Of a stretch of DNA of 57,993 nt, positions 8,567 to 16,056 are shown in pieces. This stretch comes from JAKFEW01 sp036675505 (GTDB lineage: Bacteria > Cyanobacteriota > Sericytochromatia > S15B-MN24 > JAQBPE01): positions 1 through 57,993 of the forward strand of contig JAKFEW010000086.1 of NCBI GenBank assembly GCA_036675505.1, given 5' to 3'. The notes under the pieces were generated by a model that had not been told where the DNA came from, ran no database searches, and saw nothing but the letters and a program-made list of their open reading frames with translations. A program made the translations under genes and the position numbers. Positions within the stretch are counted from its first letter, which is position 1. Each line of letters begins with the position of its first letter.

Positions 8567-8623
8567 CAGCTCGTAGAGCGCGATCAGGTGCGTCAGCTCA
8601 GCGTTGTCGAAGGTGGTATCCAC
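8537..8623 (-). pseudogene. 5' fragment of a gene interrupted by the IS256-type element
   Basis: A GTG at 8623-8621 opens a leftward frame reading MDTTFDNAELTHLIALYELS before running into the insertion sequence, whose terminal repeat supplies a TAA at 8537-8539. The peptide looks like an authentic N-terminus, with an acidic start and an amphipathic helix. No clear continuation is visible on the far side of the element (6964-7165). I do not recognise the family. The fragment is short, so this call is weak. Confidence 0.3.
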
Positions 8624-8798
8624 ATATTACATAAACCGATTTCCGGTCCAAAACTTAAGCAACTCGAAGGCCAAACTTCGCGGGACGTCGAAACGCCGAT
8701 CGTCATCACCCGCTCGATTGGTTGGTGTACCTCTCGGGAATAGCTGTCGGTGCGGGCCCATGGGCGCCAACGGCCCAGCAACCGTTCCGGGGGCAACG

Positions 8799-9578
8799 AT
8801 GACGGATAAGCTTGAGCCTGTTCTCGCACGCGACGGCCACCCCATGGCCCCCGCGCTCGGCGGCGATAGAACGACCGGCAAAGACGTCGATGCGCGGGCC
8901 TTGAAGATCCTCTTCAAGACGTTTTGGACCGCCGAGGGATGGCGCAATCCCCCGGAAACACCTCCCGCCGACCTGGAGTACGCGATCGCCGCGGGCACCA
9001 TGTTCGCCCCGCGCGACCTCACGCACGACGAGCTGGTGGCCGACCTAGCCCACACCTGCGCCAGGCTTGGTCCCCGGGAAGTAGGCGCGGCCTTCGTCGC
9101 CAGTCTCGGCAGCAGGCGGCTGGACCTTCGCTCGGCCTTGGGCTCATACGTCATCTGGCGGCACCTGCCGAGCCACCGCAAGGAGCCGAGCACGAGCGTA
9201 TCCTGCGACCAATGCCCTTGCAGGGACTACCGCCACCAGCGCCACCACGAGCTTAACGGGCTCAACTTCGAACGCCACAAGTGGGGCGGCGTGCGCCACA
9301 TGGACCCGGTATACGCGTGGCTGGACCTATCCGAGTTGGAGGCCACGGCGCGCCCGGCTCCAACCGATGGCGACTACGAGATTTTGCGGGCAATCTTGCG
9401 GGCCGCCTGCGATGCCCCCATCGGCGCACGGCCCGGCGTCCTGGAGAAGGCGTTGGCGCCCGTGCTCAAATCCAACCAGGCCGAGCGCCAGGTGCTGATC
9501 CAGGTGCTGGCCTATGCCGGCGTTTTGGACTGCGCGCCGTGTAGCGCGGCGCTTAATTTGCGATCGCACGGCGCTTGA
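8799..9578 (+). CDS. Unknown resident protein, 3' end replaced by prophage end
   Basis: The likely start is the ATG at 8799 (MTDKLEPVLARDG) after GGGGGCAACG. An earlier in-frame ATG at 8604 would add 65 residues of unconvincing, low-complexity sequence. From 8799 the product has 259 residues with a compact helical core, a CDQCPC cysteine cluster about halfway, and an alpha-helical C-terminal part (RQVLIQVLAYAGVLD). I do not recognise a characterised family. The last about 13 codons lie inside the prophage left terminus, and the stop codon falls in a transposase-site repeat. The native C-terminus has therefore probably been lost. Confidence 0.6.
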   Translation: MTDKLEPVLARDGHPMAPALGGDRTTGKDVDARALKILFKTFWTAEGWRNPPETPPADLEYAIAAGTMFAPRDLTHDELVADLAHTCARLGPREVGAAFVASLGSRRLDLRSALGSYVIWRHLPSHRKEPSTSVSCDQCPCRDYRHQRHHELNGLNFERHKWGGVRHMDPVYAWLDLSELEATARPAPTDGDYEILRAILRAACDAPIGARPGVLEKALAPVLKSNQAERQVLIQVLAYAGVLDCAPCSAALNLRSHGA

Positions 9579-9593
9579 TTTGAGATCGCGATC
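9540..9593. repeat. Prophage left terminus with two transposase-site-like repeats
   Basis: Two direct repeats of the form CGGCGCTTrATTTGnGATCGC lie back to back (about 9546-9567 and 9568-9589), 22 bp apart. That is the size and spacing expected of MuA-type binding sites. The second shares CTTGATTTGAGATCG exactly, in inverted orientation, with the prophage right end. The TG at 9540 and another TG at 9559 are both possible cleavage points. Assignment as L1/L2 sites is by analogy with Mu. Confidence 0.6.
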
Positions 9594-9608
9594 CAACTGG
9601 ATCGCGGG

Positions 9609-9648
9609 ATCGGGCGCGTGATCTGAACAAGCCGATCACGCGCCCGAT
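9609..9648. repeat. 15-bp perfect inverted repeat near the prophage left end
   Basis: ATCGGGCGCGTGATC (9609-9623) and its exact complement (9634-9648) are separated by 10 nt. It lies between the left terminus and the last gene of the leftward operon. Read rightward it is followed by a short TTTT, so it might stop transcription leaving the truncated resident gene. Read leftward there is no T-run. It could also be a protein-binding site in the terminus. Each arm contains GATC at its inner end. Confidence 0.5.
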
Positions 9649-9738
9649 ATCGCGCGTTTTCCTTGTATCTATGCGGCTTTCAAGGTACAATGAAGGGGTG
9701 TTGAGCGCCGGTTGTACGGTAGCTCCACGGCAGCGTGC

Positions 9739-10323
9739 TCAGGCCGGGCACGGCTCCCACATCGGCGTGCGCACATCCCACCAGCAGGCCTTCGCGCCGT
9801 ACCAAGCGGCCACGATGGTCGCACAGGCCTCGAGCGAGGGGAAGGGGCCGAAGACGGTCTGCATCTCGTCGGGCTGGTCGGCGGCCGGCTGCGGCTGGAG
9901 CACCCAGTGGCCGCCGGCCGCGTCGATCGCCACGGCAAAGTGATGGCTGAGGTGCCAGGGATCGGCGTAGTAGCTGACGATGACGGCCTTCCAGCCCTGC
10001 CGGCCGAGCACGTAGTCCACGGCTTGAGCGTGGGCCATCGCCCATCCGTCGCAGTCGTCGCCGCCGCGGGCGAGGAGCTGGACCGGGGGGTAGACGACGT
10101 CCCACAGCTGGAAGGCGGGGTCCGGGACCCAGTGCCACCGCTTGCGGAACACCGCGGCCGCCTCGAAGACGGTCCGGCAGCCGTCGAGCGCCAGGCCGTG
10201 AGCCTTGAGGGCGTCGTTGACCGGCACGGCCCAGGCTGGCCCTGCCACCTCGGCGGAGGTCGAGTACTTCAAGCCGGCCTGGAGCCACAGGCGGGCGGCG
10301 GGGTCAAAGAGCTGCTGGAGCAT
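9739..10323 (-). CDS. Transglutaminase-like cysteine peptidase, last gene of the tail arm
   Basis: This 194-residue protein has the transglutaminase-like fold's catalytic elements. GGDDCDGWAMAHA supplies the cysteine, and HHFAVAIDAAGGHW supplies the histidine, with a following aspartate-like position less clear. Bacterial members are often predicted cysteine peptidases. It follows the tail-spike gene directly, its ATG touching the spike's stop, so it is co-transcribed at the end of the leftward late operon. A role in virion maturation, in peptidoglycan or peptide cleavage on entry, or in host modification is possible. I cannot tell which. No signal peptide is visible. Confidence 0.75.
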   Translation of the reverse strand: MLQQLFDPAARLWLQAGLKYSTSAEVAGPAWAVPVNDALKAHGLALDGCRTVFEAAAVFRKRWHWVPDPAFQLWDVVYPPVQLLARGGDDCDGWAMAHAQAVDYVLGRQGWKAVIVSYYADPWHLSHHFAVAIDAAGGHWVLQPQPAADQPDEMQTVFGPFPSLEACATIVAAWYGAKACWWDVRTPMWEPCPA

Positions 10324-12332
10324 CAGTTGCGCACCGCCAGGACGCGGTAGGTGCCAGCCACAGGCGTAAGACTCCCCGCCGTCATGTTACCGAACCGAAC
10401 GGCCAGCGTGTTCGCGGCACTCACGCGCGCGCCGGCGAGCACGAGCCCGTCGCCGAAGGACGCGGGCGGGTTCACGACCACGGTGTCAGTGGTCGCCAAG
10501 CCGGTGACCGTGAAGGTCTGCTCGGCGGACGTGTCGGCGGTGACGGCGGTCGGCGTCAGGCTCGGGGTGTAGAGGGATACCTTGGTGACCGCGGTGCCGC
10601 TGCCGATCGTCGCCTGCGTCGTCGAGAGCGTGCCGAGCAGCGCCAGGTTGCCCGTCGCGGACAACGTCGCGGCGTTGGACCCGCCACCGTTCACGGTGTC
10701 ACGGACCGTGAGCCCACCAGGAACGTCCAGGAGCGCCGCGCCGGTGGCGGAATCCCAGAGCATCTGAGCCTTCAGCGTCGCGCCGGAGTATGCGATGGGC
10801 CAGTACTGGTAGCGGTCGGTGGACTGCGTGGAGATCTTGCCGCCGTAGGTCCCGCCCGAACCGAGCCCCTGGGCGAACGTCGCGTTGAGGAACGGCTGCG
10901 AGATGTTGCCGTTGAAGGTCTGAGCCGCCGAGAAGGAGTTAGCGGCGTTCTTGAGCGGCACGTTGGAGGAGAGGGCCGAATCGGGCACCGACGCAGCCGT
11001 GATGCTCGCGCCGGACATCACCGGCGGGTCCGCGAACGTCACGACGCCCGAGACCGAGCCGGCGCGCTGCATCACCGACCAATTCGCGCTGACGTCGCCG
11101 CCCGTGTTGCTCGCCGCCGTGGCTGCGGTCGCGCTGGCGCTGGAACCAGCTGCCGCCTTGAACCCCACGCCACCGTTGCTACGGGCCACGCAGGCGACGA
11201 GGCTGTTGTTGGCAGCCGTCGAAGCGCTGATGTCGAAGCCGTCGCCGGTGTTCGACACCGACGCGATGTTCGACAGGCGGTTGTAGGAGGCGTTGGCCTG
11301 GATCGTGACGCCGTCACCGCCAGAAGACGTGATGTTGCCGCCGCTCACGGCGTTGTTCTCGCTCGTCGAGCCGATCACGAGGCCAACGCTGGAGGGGCCA
11401 TTGACCGACAGGCCCGTGATGGTGTTCCCGGTGCAGTCGCCGTCGAGCTGCACGCCGTAGGCCAGCTTGTTGGTGCCGGTGGTGATGAGCAACCCGTTGA
11501 ACGTGTTGCGGTCGCAGTTTGAGAGGTACGCACCGGAAGCGCCGGCCGCGACGCAGGCATAGGTCTCGATCAGCGTGTTGGTGAAGACGTTTCCGTTCGA
11601 GCTGGCCGCCGAGATGGCGCTCGCTCGCGTCCCGTAGATGTGCATGTCATCGAAGCGGCCGACGCCGACGCCGATGCTGCTCGTGCTGGAAACGAGCGTC
11701 AGCCCGGTCCAGCCCCCGTCGTTCACGAATCCGGCTACGCTCGGGTTGAGCGTGTCGCGCATCTCGATGCCCGTGGTGAGCACGTACGACGTCGTGTTGA
11801 GGCCCGCGGTGCGCACGTTCTTGAACGTCGGCTCCACCGCGTAGTCGCAGAGGATGAAGGGCTTGAGCGCCGCCAGCGACGTCGTGCCGTAGATGCCGAA
11901 CGAGAGGTTCTTCACATAGGCATTGAGAAGCTGGGTGCTCGTGCCGCGGTTGCCGATGATGCCGAGACAATAACCGATGCTTTCGGCATCGGCCTGCGTG
12001 CCGTCCCAGCTCAGGACCGAGCCGTTCTCCGAGGCGCCCTCGAGCGTGATGCCCTTCTTCATGAGGAGGCCGCCCTTGGTCCGGTACTGACCGGCCGGGA
12101 GCTTCACGGTGACACCATAGAGGATGCCGGTCCCGCCCTTGATCGAGTCGGCGTAATCAATAGCGGCCTGAATCGCCGTGGTGTCGTCCGTCGCATCGTT
12201 CGGCGTGGCGCCGAAGTTCCGAACGTCCACCTCGATGTTGGTCTTCGCGACGGCGCAGCCCTGGAGCGCGGAGGGCCCGAACAGCGAAGCGGCGAGGAAG
12301 GCCGAGGCCAGGATGGTCTTGATGAGCTTCAT
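10323..12332 (-). CDS. Tail spike with pectate-lyase-type beta-helix and a lipoprotein-like N-terminus
   Basis: In this 669-residue protein, residues about 33-75 read IEVDVRNFGATPNDATDDT followed by an AIQAAIDYA helix, the entry motif of pectate-lyase-3 superfamily beta-helices found in phage tail spikes. A long repetitive beta-helix runs to about 430, followed by a Ser/Ala/Thr-rich C-terminal stalk and a small beta domain. Position at the distal end of the tail operon supports a receptor-binding or glycan-degrading spike. Oddly, residues 1-28 look like a signal peptide with a lipobox (SALQGC), which virion spikes do not normally carry. The start is fixed by AAGGGCACGAAG just upstream. Confidence 0.8.
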   Translation of the reverse strand: MKLIKTILASAFLAASLFGPSALQGCAVAKTNIEVDVRNFGATPNDATDDTTAIQAAIDYADSIKGGTGILYGVTVKLPAGQYRTKGGLLMKKGITLEGASENGSVLSWDGTQADAESIGYCLGIIGNRGTSTQLLNAYVKNLSFGIYGTTSLAALKPFILCDYAVEPTFKNVRTAGLNTTSYVLTTGIEMRDTLNPSVAGFVNDGGWTGLTLVSSTSSIGVGVGRFDDMHIYGTRASAISAASSNGNVFTNTLIETYACVAAGASGAYLSNCDRNTFNGLLITTGTNKLAYGVQLDGDCTGNTITGLSVNGPSSVGLVIGSTSENNAVSGGNITSSGGDGVTIQANASYNRLSNIASVSNTGDGFDISASTAANNSLVACVARSNGGVGFKAAAGSSASATAATAASNTGGDVSANWSVMQRAGSVSGVVTFADPPVMSGASITAASVPDSALSSNVPLKNAANSFSAAQTFNGNISQPFLNATFAQGLGSGGTYGGKISTQSTDRYQYWPIAYSGATLKAQMLWDSATGAALLDVPGGLTVRDTVNGGGSNAATLSATGNLALLGTLSTTQATIGSGTAVTKVSLYTPSLTPTAVTADTSAEQTFTVTGLATTDTVVVNPPASFGDGLVLAGARVSAANTLAVRFGNMTAGSLTPVAGTYRVLAVRN

Positions 12333-12347
12333 CTTCGTGCCCTTTCG

Positions 12348-12656
12348 CTAGAAAATCTGGAACCAGTCGTAGGCGCCGTTGGCGAGCTTCACGCCGATGT
12401 AGACCGCATCGGCGACACCGGCGGCGCCTTCGACGCGGACAAGCCGGCCGCGGTCGCCGGCAACCGCGGCCGGCAGAGGCGTCACCGCGGGAATGACCCT
12501 GCCGGTGTCGATCTGGTCTTTGAGGTAGACCGTGCGGTTGGCGAGTTGCTTGGCCTGGAGGTTGTCGATACCGTCCGCGCCGGCCTCCACCGGATCGGTC
12601 AGCTCGAGCTGGTAGATGCCAGCCTCCCAGGTTGCTTCTTCGGGCAGATTGGGCAT
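12348..12656 (-). CDS. Small tail-fibre-associated protein
   Basis: This is a 102-residue protein. The opening LPEEATWEAGIYQLELTDPV, then GADGIDNLQAKQLANRT and YLKDQID, is a pattern I recognise from the N-termini of phage tail-fibre or collar proteins that attach fibres to a baseplate. Here it is a stand-alone gene between the tail protein at 12667 and the spike at 10323. It plausibly adapts the spike to the baseplate. No enzymatic motif is seen. Confidence 0.65.
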   Translation of the reverse strand: MPNLPEEATWEAGIYQLELTDPVEAGADGIDNLQAKQLANRTVYLKDQIDTGRVIPAVTPLPAAVAGDRGRLVRVEGAAGVADAVYIGVKLANGAYDWFQIF

Positions 12657-12666
12657 CGCGGCCTCC

Positions 12667-13110
12667 TCAGAACAGAATGGTCCAGGTGCCCTCGAGATCG
12701 ACGTCAGAGTCCTTCTCGATGGCGCCTGAGCTGCGGATCTTGCGGGAGAAGAGGGTATCGTCCGTGCAGAGCAGGCCGAACTCCCGAATGGAGAGGCCGT
12801 TGGCCTCCAGGTTGGTCAACGTCCACGTCCACTGGATCTTGCCGGTGGCCGGGTACGTCTTCACGCCCAGCGCCTTCACGAAGGCGCCGGTCAGCTCGGT
12901 GTCCGCGCCCGCGGGCGCCGCACCGTTCGTGCCGAAGCCGATACGGTCGAGCGTCTTGCCGGCGCCGTCGCCGCCGAGTAGGAGCGCCATCGCGTCGCGC
13001 GCGCCGTTGACGATGAGGTTCTCCTCTAGCACGGCCTCGACGACGATGCCGTTCCGGCGGACGCGGTACTCGAGGATGCCGGCCTGCGGCAGGCGGTCGG
13101 AGAAGATCAT
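12667..13110 (-). CDS. Tail-fibre-like structural protein
   Basis: This 147-residue beta-rich protein (NLIVNGARDAMALLLGGDG, IGFGTNGAAPAGADTELTGAF, ANGLSIREFGLLCTDDTLFS) has the make-up of the small fibre proteins that follow gene I in P2- and Mu-like tail modules. Its ATG lies against the stop of the gpI homologue and it is co-transcribed leftward. The name rests on these features and on synteny; no catalytic residues are apparent. Confidence 0.6.
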   Translation of the reverse strand: MIFSDRLPQAGILEYRVRRNGIVVEAVLEENLIVNGARDAMALLLGGDGAGKTLDRIGFGTNGAAPAGADTELTGAFVKALGVKTYPATGKIQWTWTLTNLEANGLSIREFGLLCTDDTLFSRKIRSSGAIEKDSDVDLEGTWTILF

Positions 13111-13880
13111 CAGAAGGCCTCCACGAAGGTGGCGCCGCGGTAGGTCGCGCCGTTGTGCTGGCGGAGCCCGTCGTGGCGGGTGCGGTAGCGGATGGTGCGG
13201 GTGGCGTAGTCGGTGCCCGGGTCGTGCGCCACGGCGCCGTCGTGGCGCAGCGTGCCATCACGACGGACCGCGTATTGCCCGTACTCAGCGAAGCGCGGCT
13301 TGACCGTGACCAGCAGCTCCTCGGCCGAGGTGACGGTGTCCGTGAGCCGCGAGCGGAAACCCAGGTGCTGGAGCCACGAGCGCAGGTTCTTGTAGGCGTT
13401 CACGCCGCCGGCGATGAGGTCGCGCGCGCCCGTGCTCAGGCCCTGGGCCTCGGCCAGCTCGACGAGCACGCGGAAGAGCGCCCACTGGTTGGTCGGCGTG
13501 CCGTGGTAATCCGTGCGGTCGTGGTTCCAGGTGCCGTCGCGGTAGCGCTTCGCCGGCCGCTCGGTGATCGCCACGTCTGGGTAGCCAACCGCCTTGATGG
13601 CCTCCTTGACGGCCCACGGCGTTCCCTTGTAGAGATGCAGCTCGAGCGCCTTCTTGATGAGCGCGCGCCGATCGTCAGCCGTCGACGTCAGGAGCCAGCC
13701 GTCGTAGCCCAGGACGCTGAACTGCTCGGCCAAGTGGGGGAGGAGGTCCTCCTGCGCCAGGTCGACCAGGTAGACGAGCAGCTGCTCGGTCGGCATCGCG
13801 CCGAACGTCACGGCCAGGTGCGCGACCATCCGCGAGCGCTCGTCGCGGTAGCCGGCGGGGATGAGGCGGTCGTCAGCCAT
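13110..13880 (-). CDS. Tail protein I (P2 gpI-like baseplate component)
   Basis: This 256-residue protein opens with an ERSRMVAHLAVTFGAMPTEQ segment, then LLPHLAEQFSVLGYDGW and a GTPWAVKEAIKAVGYPDV motif. These are characteristic of the phage tail protein I family, which sits between gpJ and the fibres in the baseplate. It overlaps the end of the gpJ homologue by a few bases, as in P2. The C-terminal half is Arg/Tyr-rich and may contact the fibres. Confidence 0.85.
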   Translation of the reverse strand: MADDRLIPAGYRDERSRMVAHLAVTFGAMPTEQLLVYLVDLAQEDLLPHLAEQFSVLGYDGWLLTSTADDRRALIKKALELHLYKGTPWAVKEAIKAVGYPDVAITERPAKRYRDGTWNHDRTDYHGTPTNQWALFRVLVELAEAQGLSTGARDLIAGGVNAYKNLRSWLQHLGFRSRLTDTVTSAEELLVTVKPRFAEYGQYAVRRDGTLRHDGAVAHDPGTDYATRTIRYRTRHDGLRQHNGATYRGATFVEAF

Positions 13881-14985
13881 CGGCCACCCCCGTGGAGTTC
13901 ACGGTGATGCTCGTGACGTTGGCGAACTGCGCCCGCGTGAGCACCTGGTGGGCGACGCCGCCGAGCGTGGCGCGGTAGACGCCGGCCACGTTCATGGCGA
14001 TTGCCTCGATGCGCTCGGGCACGATGTCCATGCCGAGCTTGCTGCGCAGTAGGTTCGCGTAGGCCTCGAGCTGCGCCTCGACCTCGGCCAGTGCCGACGG
14101 GGCGTCCGCGTCGGTGTAGAAGAGGAGGTCCAGCTCCCAGTCGCTGTCGACCGCGGTCGGCGCGAGGGCGCTGACGAGGTCGGTGAGCGGGCGGATCTTG
14201 TCGTCGTTGAGGTACTCCTCGACCTGGTCGAGCAGCTCGCCGGAGGGTGCGCCGTCGGCGGTCAGGACGTAGACCGAGACCTCGCCCGGCGCCGGCGTCA
14301 CTGCCGAGACGTCGATGATCGCGGCGCTGGCCTTGAGGGCGTGGAAGCGGTAGGCCTCGACAGGGCCTGCGGTCGAGTAGCCCTCGGGCGCCAGGATGAT
14401 GCGCTCGCGGTAGGCGTCGTCGTCCTCGACCGCCGCGCCGCCGGCGCTGGTGGTGGTGTTCGCGGCCCCGGCCACGTGGGCGATCGGGTCCATCAGCGTG
14501 GCGACCTGGCCCGCCAGGTAGCCGTTGCCGAGCGTGCCAGCCGTCTGGGCCACAGCGATCACGTCGCCCGTGGTGTCGCCCGCCGCGATGGTCAGGGCCT
14601 CCTTGGTCGCGAAGATGACCTTGCCGTCCGCGGACTTCACGCGCGTGCCCGTGGGGATGAGCACGTCGAAGGCCTGGGCGGCGACGAGCGTGAAGCGCAG
14701 CGTCGTGAGCGCGAACTCGGCGTCGAGGCGCGGCACGCCCTTGAGCGCGCCCAGGTGGTCGAGCATCGGGAACTTCGCGTAGCGGACCAGGTTCTGCTTG
14801 CCGGCCTCCTGGACCTTCACGCGCTCGAGCGAGGTGAGGTACGCCATCACGCGGATCCACACGCGCTCTTGCTGCGCGGGCTGGAGCGGGCGGCCGAGGA
14901 AGTCCTCGGCGGCCGCGACCATCTCGGCCTCGAGTGCGACCGGGTCGCGGTCGATGAAGTTGGGTTCGGGCAGGGACGTGCTCAC
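13873..14985 (-). CDS. Baseplate J / Mu gp47 family protein
   Basis: This 370-residue protein has features of baseplate wedge component J/gp47: an N-terminal LPEPNFIDRDPVALEAEM segment, a middle domain containing GTRVKSADGKVIFATKEA, and the AHVAGAANTTTSAGGAAVEDDDAYRERI region typical of the family. It assembles with gpW (upstream gene) and gpI (downstream gene) into baseplate wedges. The length is normal. Confidence 0.9.
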   Translation of the reverse strand: MSTSLPEPNFIDRDPVALEAEMVAAAEDFLGRPLQPAQQERVWIRVMAYLTSLERVKVQEAGKQNLVRYAKFPMLDHLGALKGVPRLDAEFALTTLRFTLVAAQAFDVLIPTGTRVKSADGKVIFATKEALTIAAGDTTGDVIAVAQTAGTLGNGYLAGQVATLMDPIAHVAGAANTTTSAGGAAVEDDDAYRERIILAPEGYSTAGPVEAYRFHALKASAAIIDVSAVTPAPGEVSVYVLTADGAPSGELLDQVEEYLNDDKIRPLTDLVSALAPTAVDSDWELDLLFYTDADAPSALAEVEAQLEAYANLLRSKLGMDIVPERIEAIAMNVAGVYRATLGGVAHQVLTRAQFANVTSITVNSTGVADG

Positions 14986-15356
14986 ACGCGCACCCTCGTC
15001 GCCTGGATGGCGGCCGCGAGCGCGCCCGCCGGCCGCCAGGTGACCTCAAGTTCCCAGGCCTCGCCGGTCCACCGCGGCGTCACCTTCTCCACGACCGCAC
15101 GCGGCTCCCACAGGCGGATGGCCTCGTGCGCGTCGCGGATCATCGCGGGCACGGCCACGTTGACCGGCGCGTCGATGTTCAGGTAGACGTCCGAGCCGAA
15201 CTCGGGCTCGTGCGGCACGCTGCCGCGCGGCGTCGTGATGATGCCGCGGATGCACTGGTTCACGTCCTCGACGTCCTCGACGACGGCGCCCAGCTCGCCG
15301 AGCTTGGGCTGCCAGTTCACCGTGAGGAGGGCGTCGATCGACACGGGCTCCGCCAT
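14982..15356 (-). CDS. GPW/gp25-family baseplate wedge protein
   Basis: This 124-residue protein contains VNQCIRGIITTPRGSVPHEP and FGSDVYLNID, the core motif of the gp25/GPW lysozyme-like baseplate family (structural, not enzymatic, in contractile tails). It forms the inner part of the wedge together with gpJ. It overlaps the J gene by four bases. Confidence 0.9.
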   Translation of the reverse strand: MAEPVSIDALLTVNWQPKLGELGAVVEDVEDVNQCIRGIITTPRGSVPHEPEFGSDVYLNIDAPVNVAVPAMIRDAHEAIRLWEPRAVVEKVTPRWTGEAWELEVTWRPAGALAAAIQATRVRV

Positions 15357-15359
15357 GGG

Positions 15360-15620
15360 CTACCCCCCCACCTGGACGGGCACGTTGCCCATCGCGATGG
15401 TCGCGCCGCACGAGAGCGCGTCGCCCTGGCGCGCGACGGGCTTGCCGTTCGCGAACACGGTGCCCGAGCCCGCGATGATGGTGGCCGCGCCGTGGAAGGG
15501 GCACGTTGCCGAATCGCCGAAGCGCGCGACCGGCGCGGCGCCGCTCTTCACGTTCGGCGAGCCCGCGGTGATGACGCCGCCGTGGCTGGTGGGGTCGCCC
15601 TGGCGGGCGATGGCGGGCAT
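15360..15620 (-). CDS. PAAR-like tail spike tip protein
   Basis: This 86-residue protein begins MPAIARQGDPTSHGG and continues with repeated Gly/Ala/Val beta segments, a CPFHG histidine/cysteine motif and VARQGDALSCG. These are the marks of PAAR-repeat proteins that cap the membrane-piercing needle of contractile tails and type VI secretion spikes, with His/Cys ligands for a metal. It lies next to the gpV needle gene, as expected for a tip. Confidence 0.9.
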   Translation of the reverse strand: MPAIARQGDPTSHGGVITAGSPNVKSGAAPVARFGDSATCPFHGAATIIAGSGTVFANGKPVARQGDALSCGATIAMGNVPVQVGG

Positions 15621-15630
15621 CGGCGCGTCC

Positions 15631-16056
15631 TCAGTTCAGGTTCACGGTCGCGCCCTTGACGTCGACCGTGCCCGTGGCTTCCAGCTTCGCGTTGCCCGTG
15701 ACCTTGACCTCGGCGTCGCCCTTGAGCTCCGCCGTGAGCTTCTTGGTCTCGCGGTCGTAGGTGAGCTTCGTGCCGTCCTTGAACTGCCGCGTCCAGTGCT
15801 GCTCGGCGCCTTCCGGCGGCGGCGCGGCTTCGGTGTAGGTCGAGCAAAGCACTACGCCGCTCTCACCGTTGTCGCTCATCAGGCACGCCACCGGCTCGCC
15901 GACGGCCAGCGGATCGTACTCGACATCGTCCTTCGTGCGGGCGTAGCCGACGGGGATCCAGGGCGACACGATGCCGTCCTGGTCGGGGAAGACCACGCGG
16001 GCCTTGCCCTTGGCGAACTCCTGGACAGTGCCGAAGCGCAGCTCAACCGGGCACAC
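15631..16056 (-). CDS. Baseplate assembly protein V (tail needle)
   Basis: This 141-residue protein has a beta-barrel N-terminus (ELRFGTVQEFAKGKARVVF, QDGIVSPWIPVGYARTKDD) and GEPVACLMSDNGESGVVL, matching the OB-fold of gpV/gp45-type puncturing proteins. The C-terminus has alternating short strands (VKVTGNAKLEATGTVDVKGA) suited to a triple beta-helix needle. It partners the PAAR protein encoded directly downstream. Confidence 0.85.
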   Translation of the reverse strand: MCPVELRFGTVQEFAKGKARVVFPDQDGIVSPWIPVGYARTKDDVEYDPLAVGEPVACLMSDNGESGVVLCSTYTEAAPPPEGAEQHWTRQFKDGTKLTYDRETKKLTAELKGDAEVKVTGNAKLEATGTVDVKGATVNLN

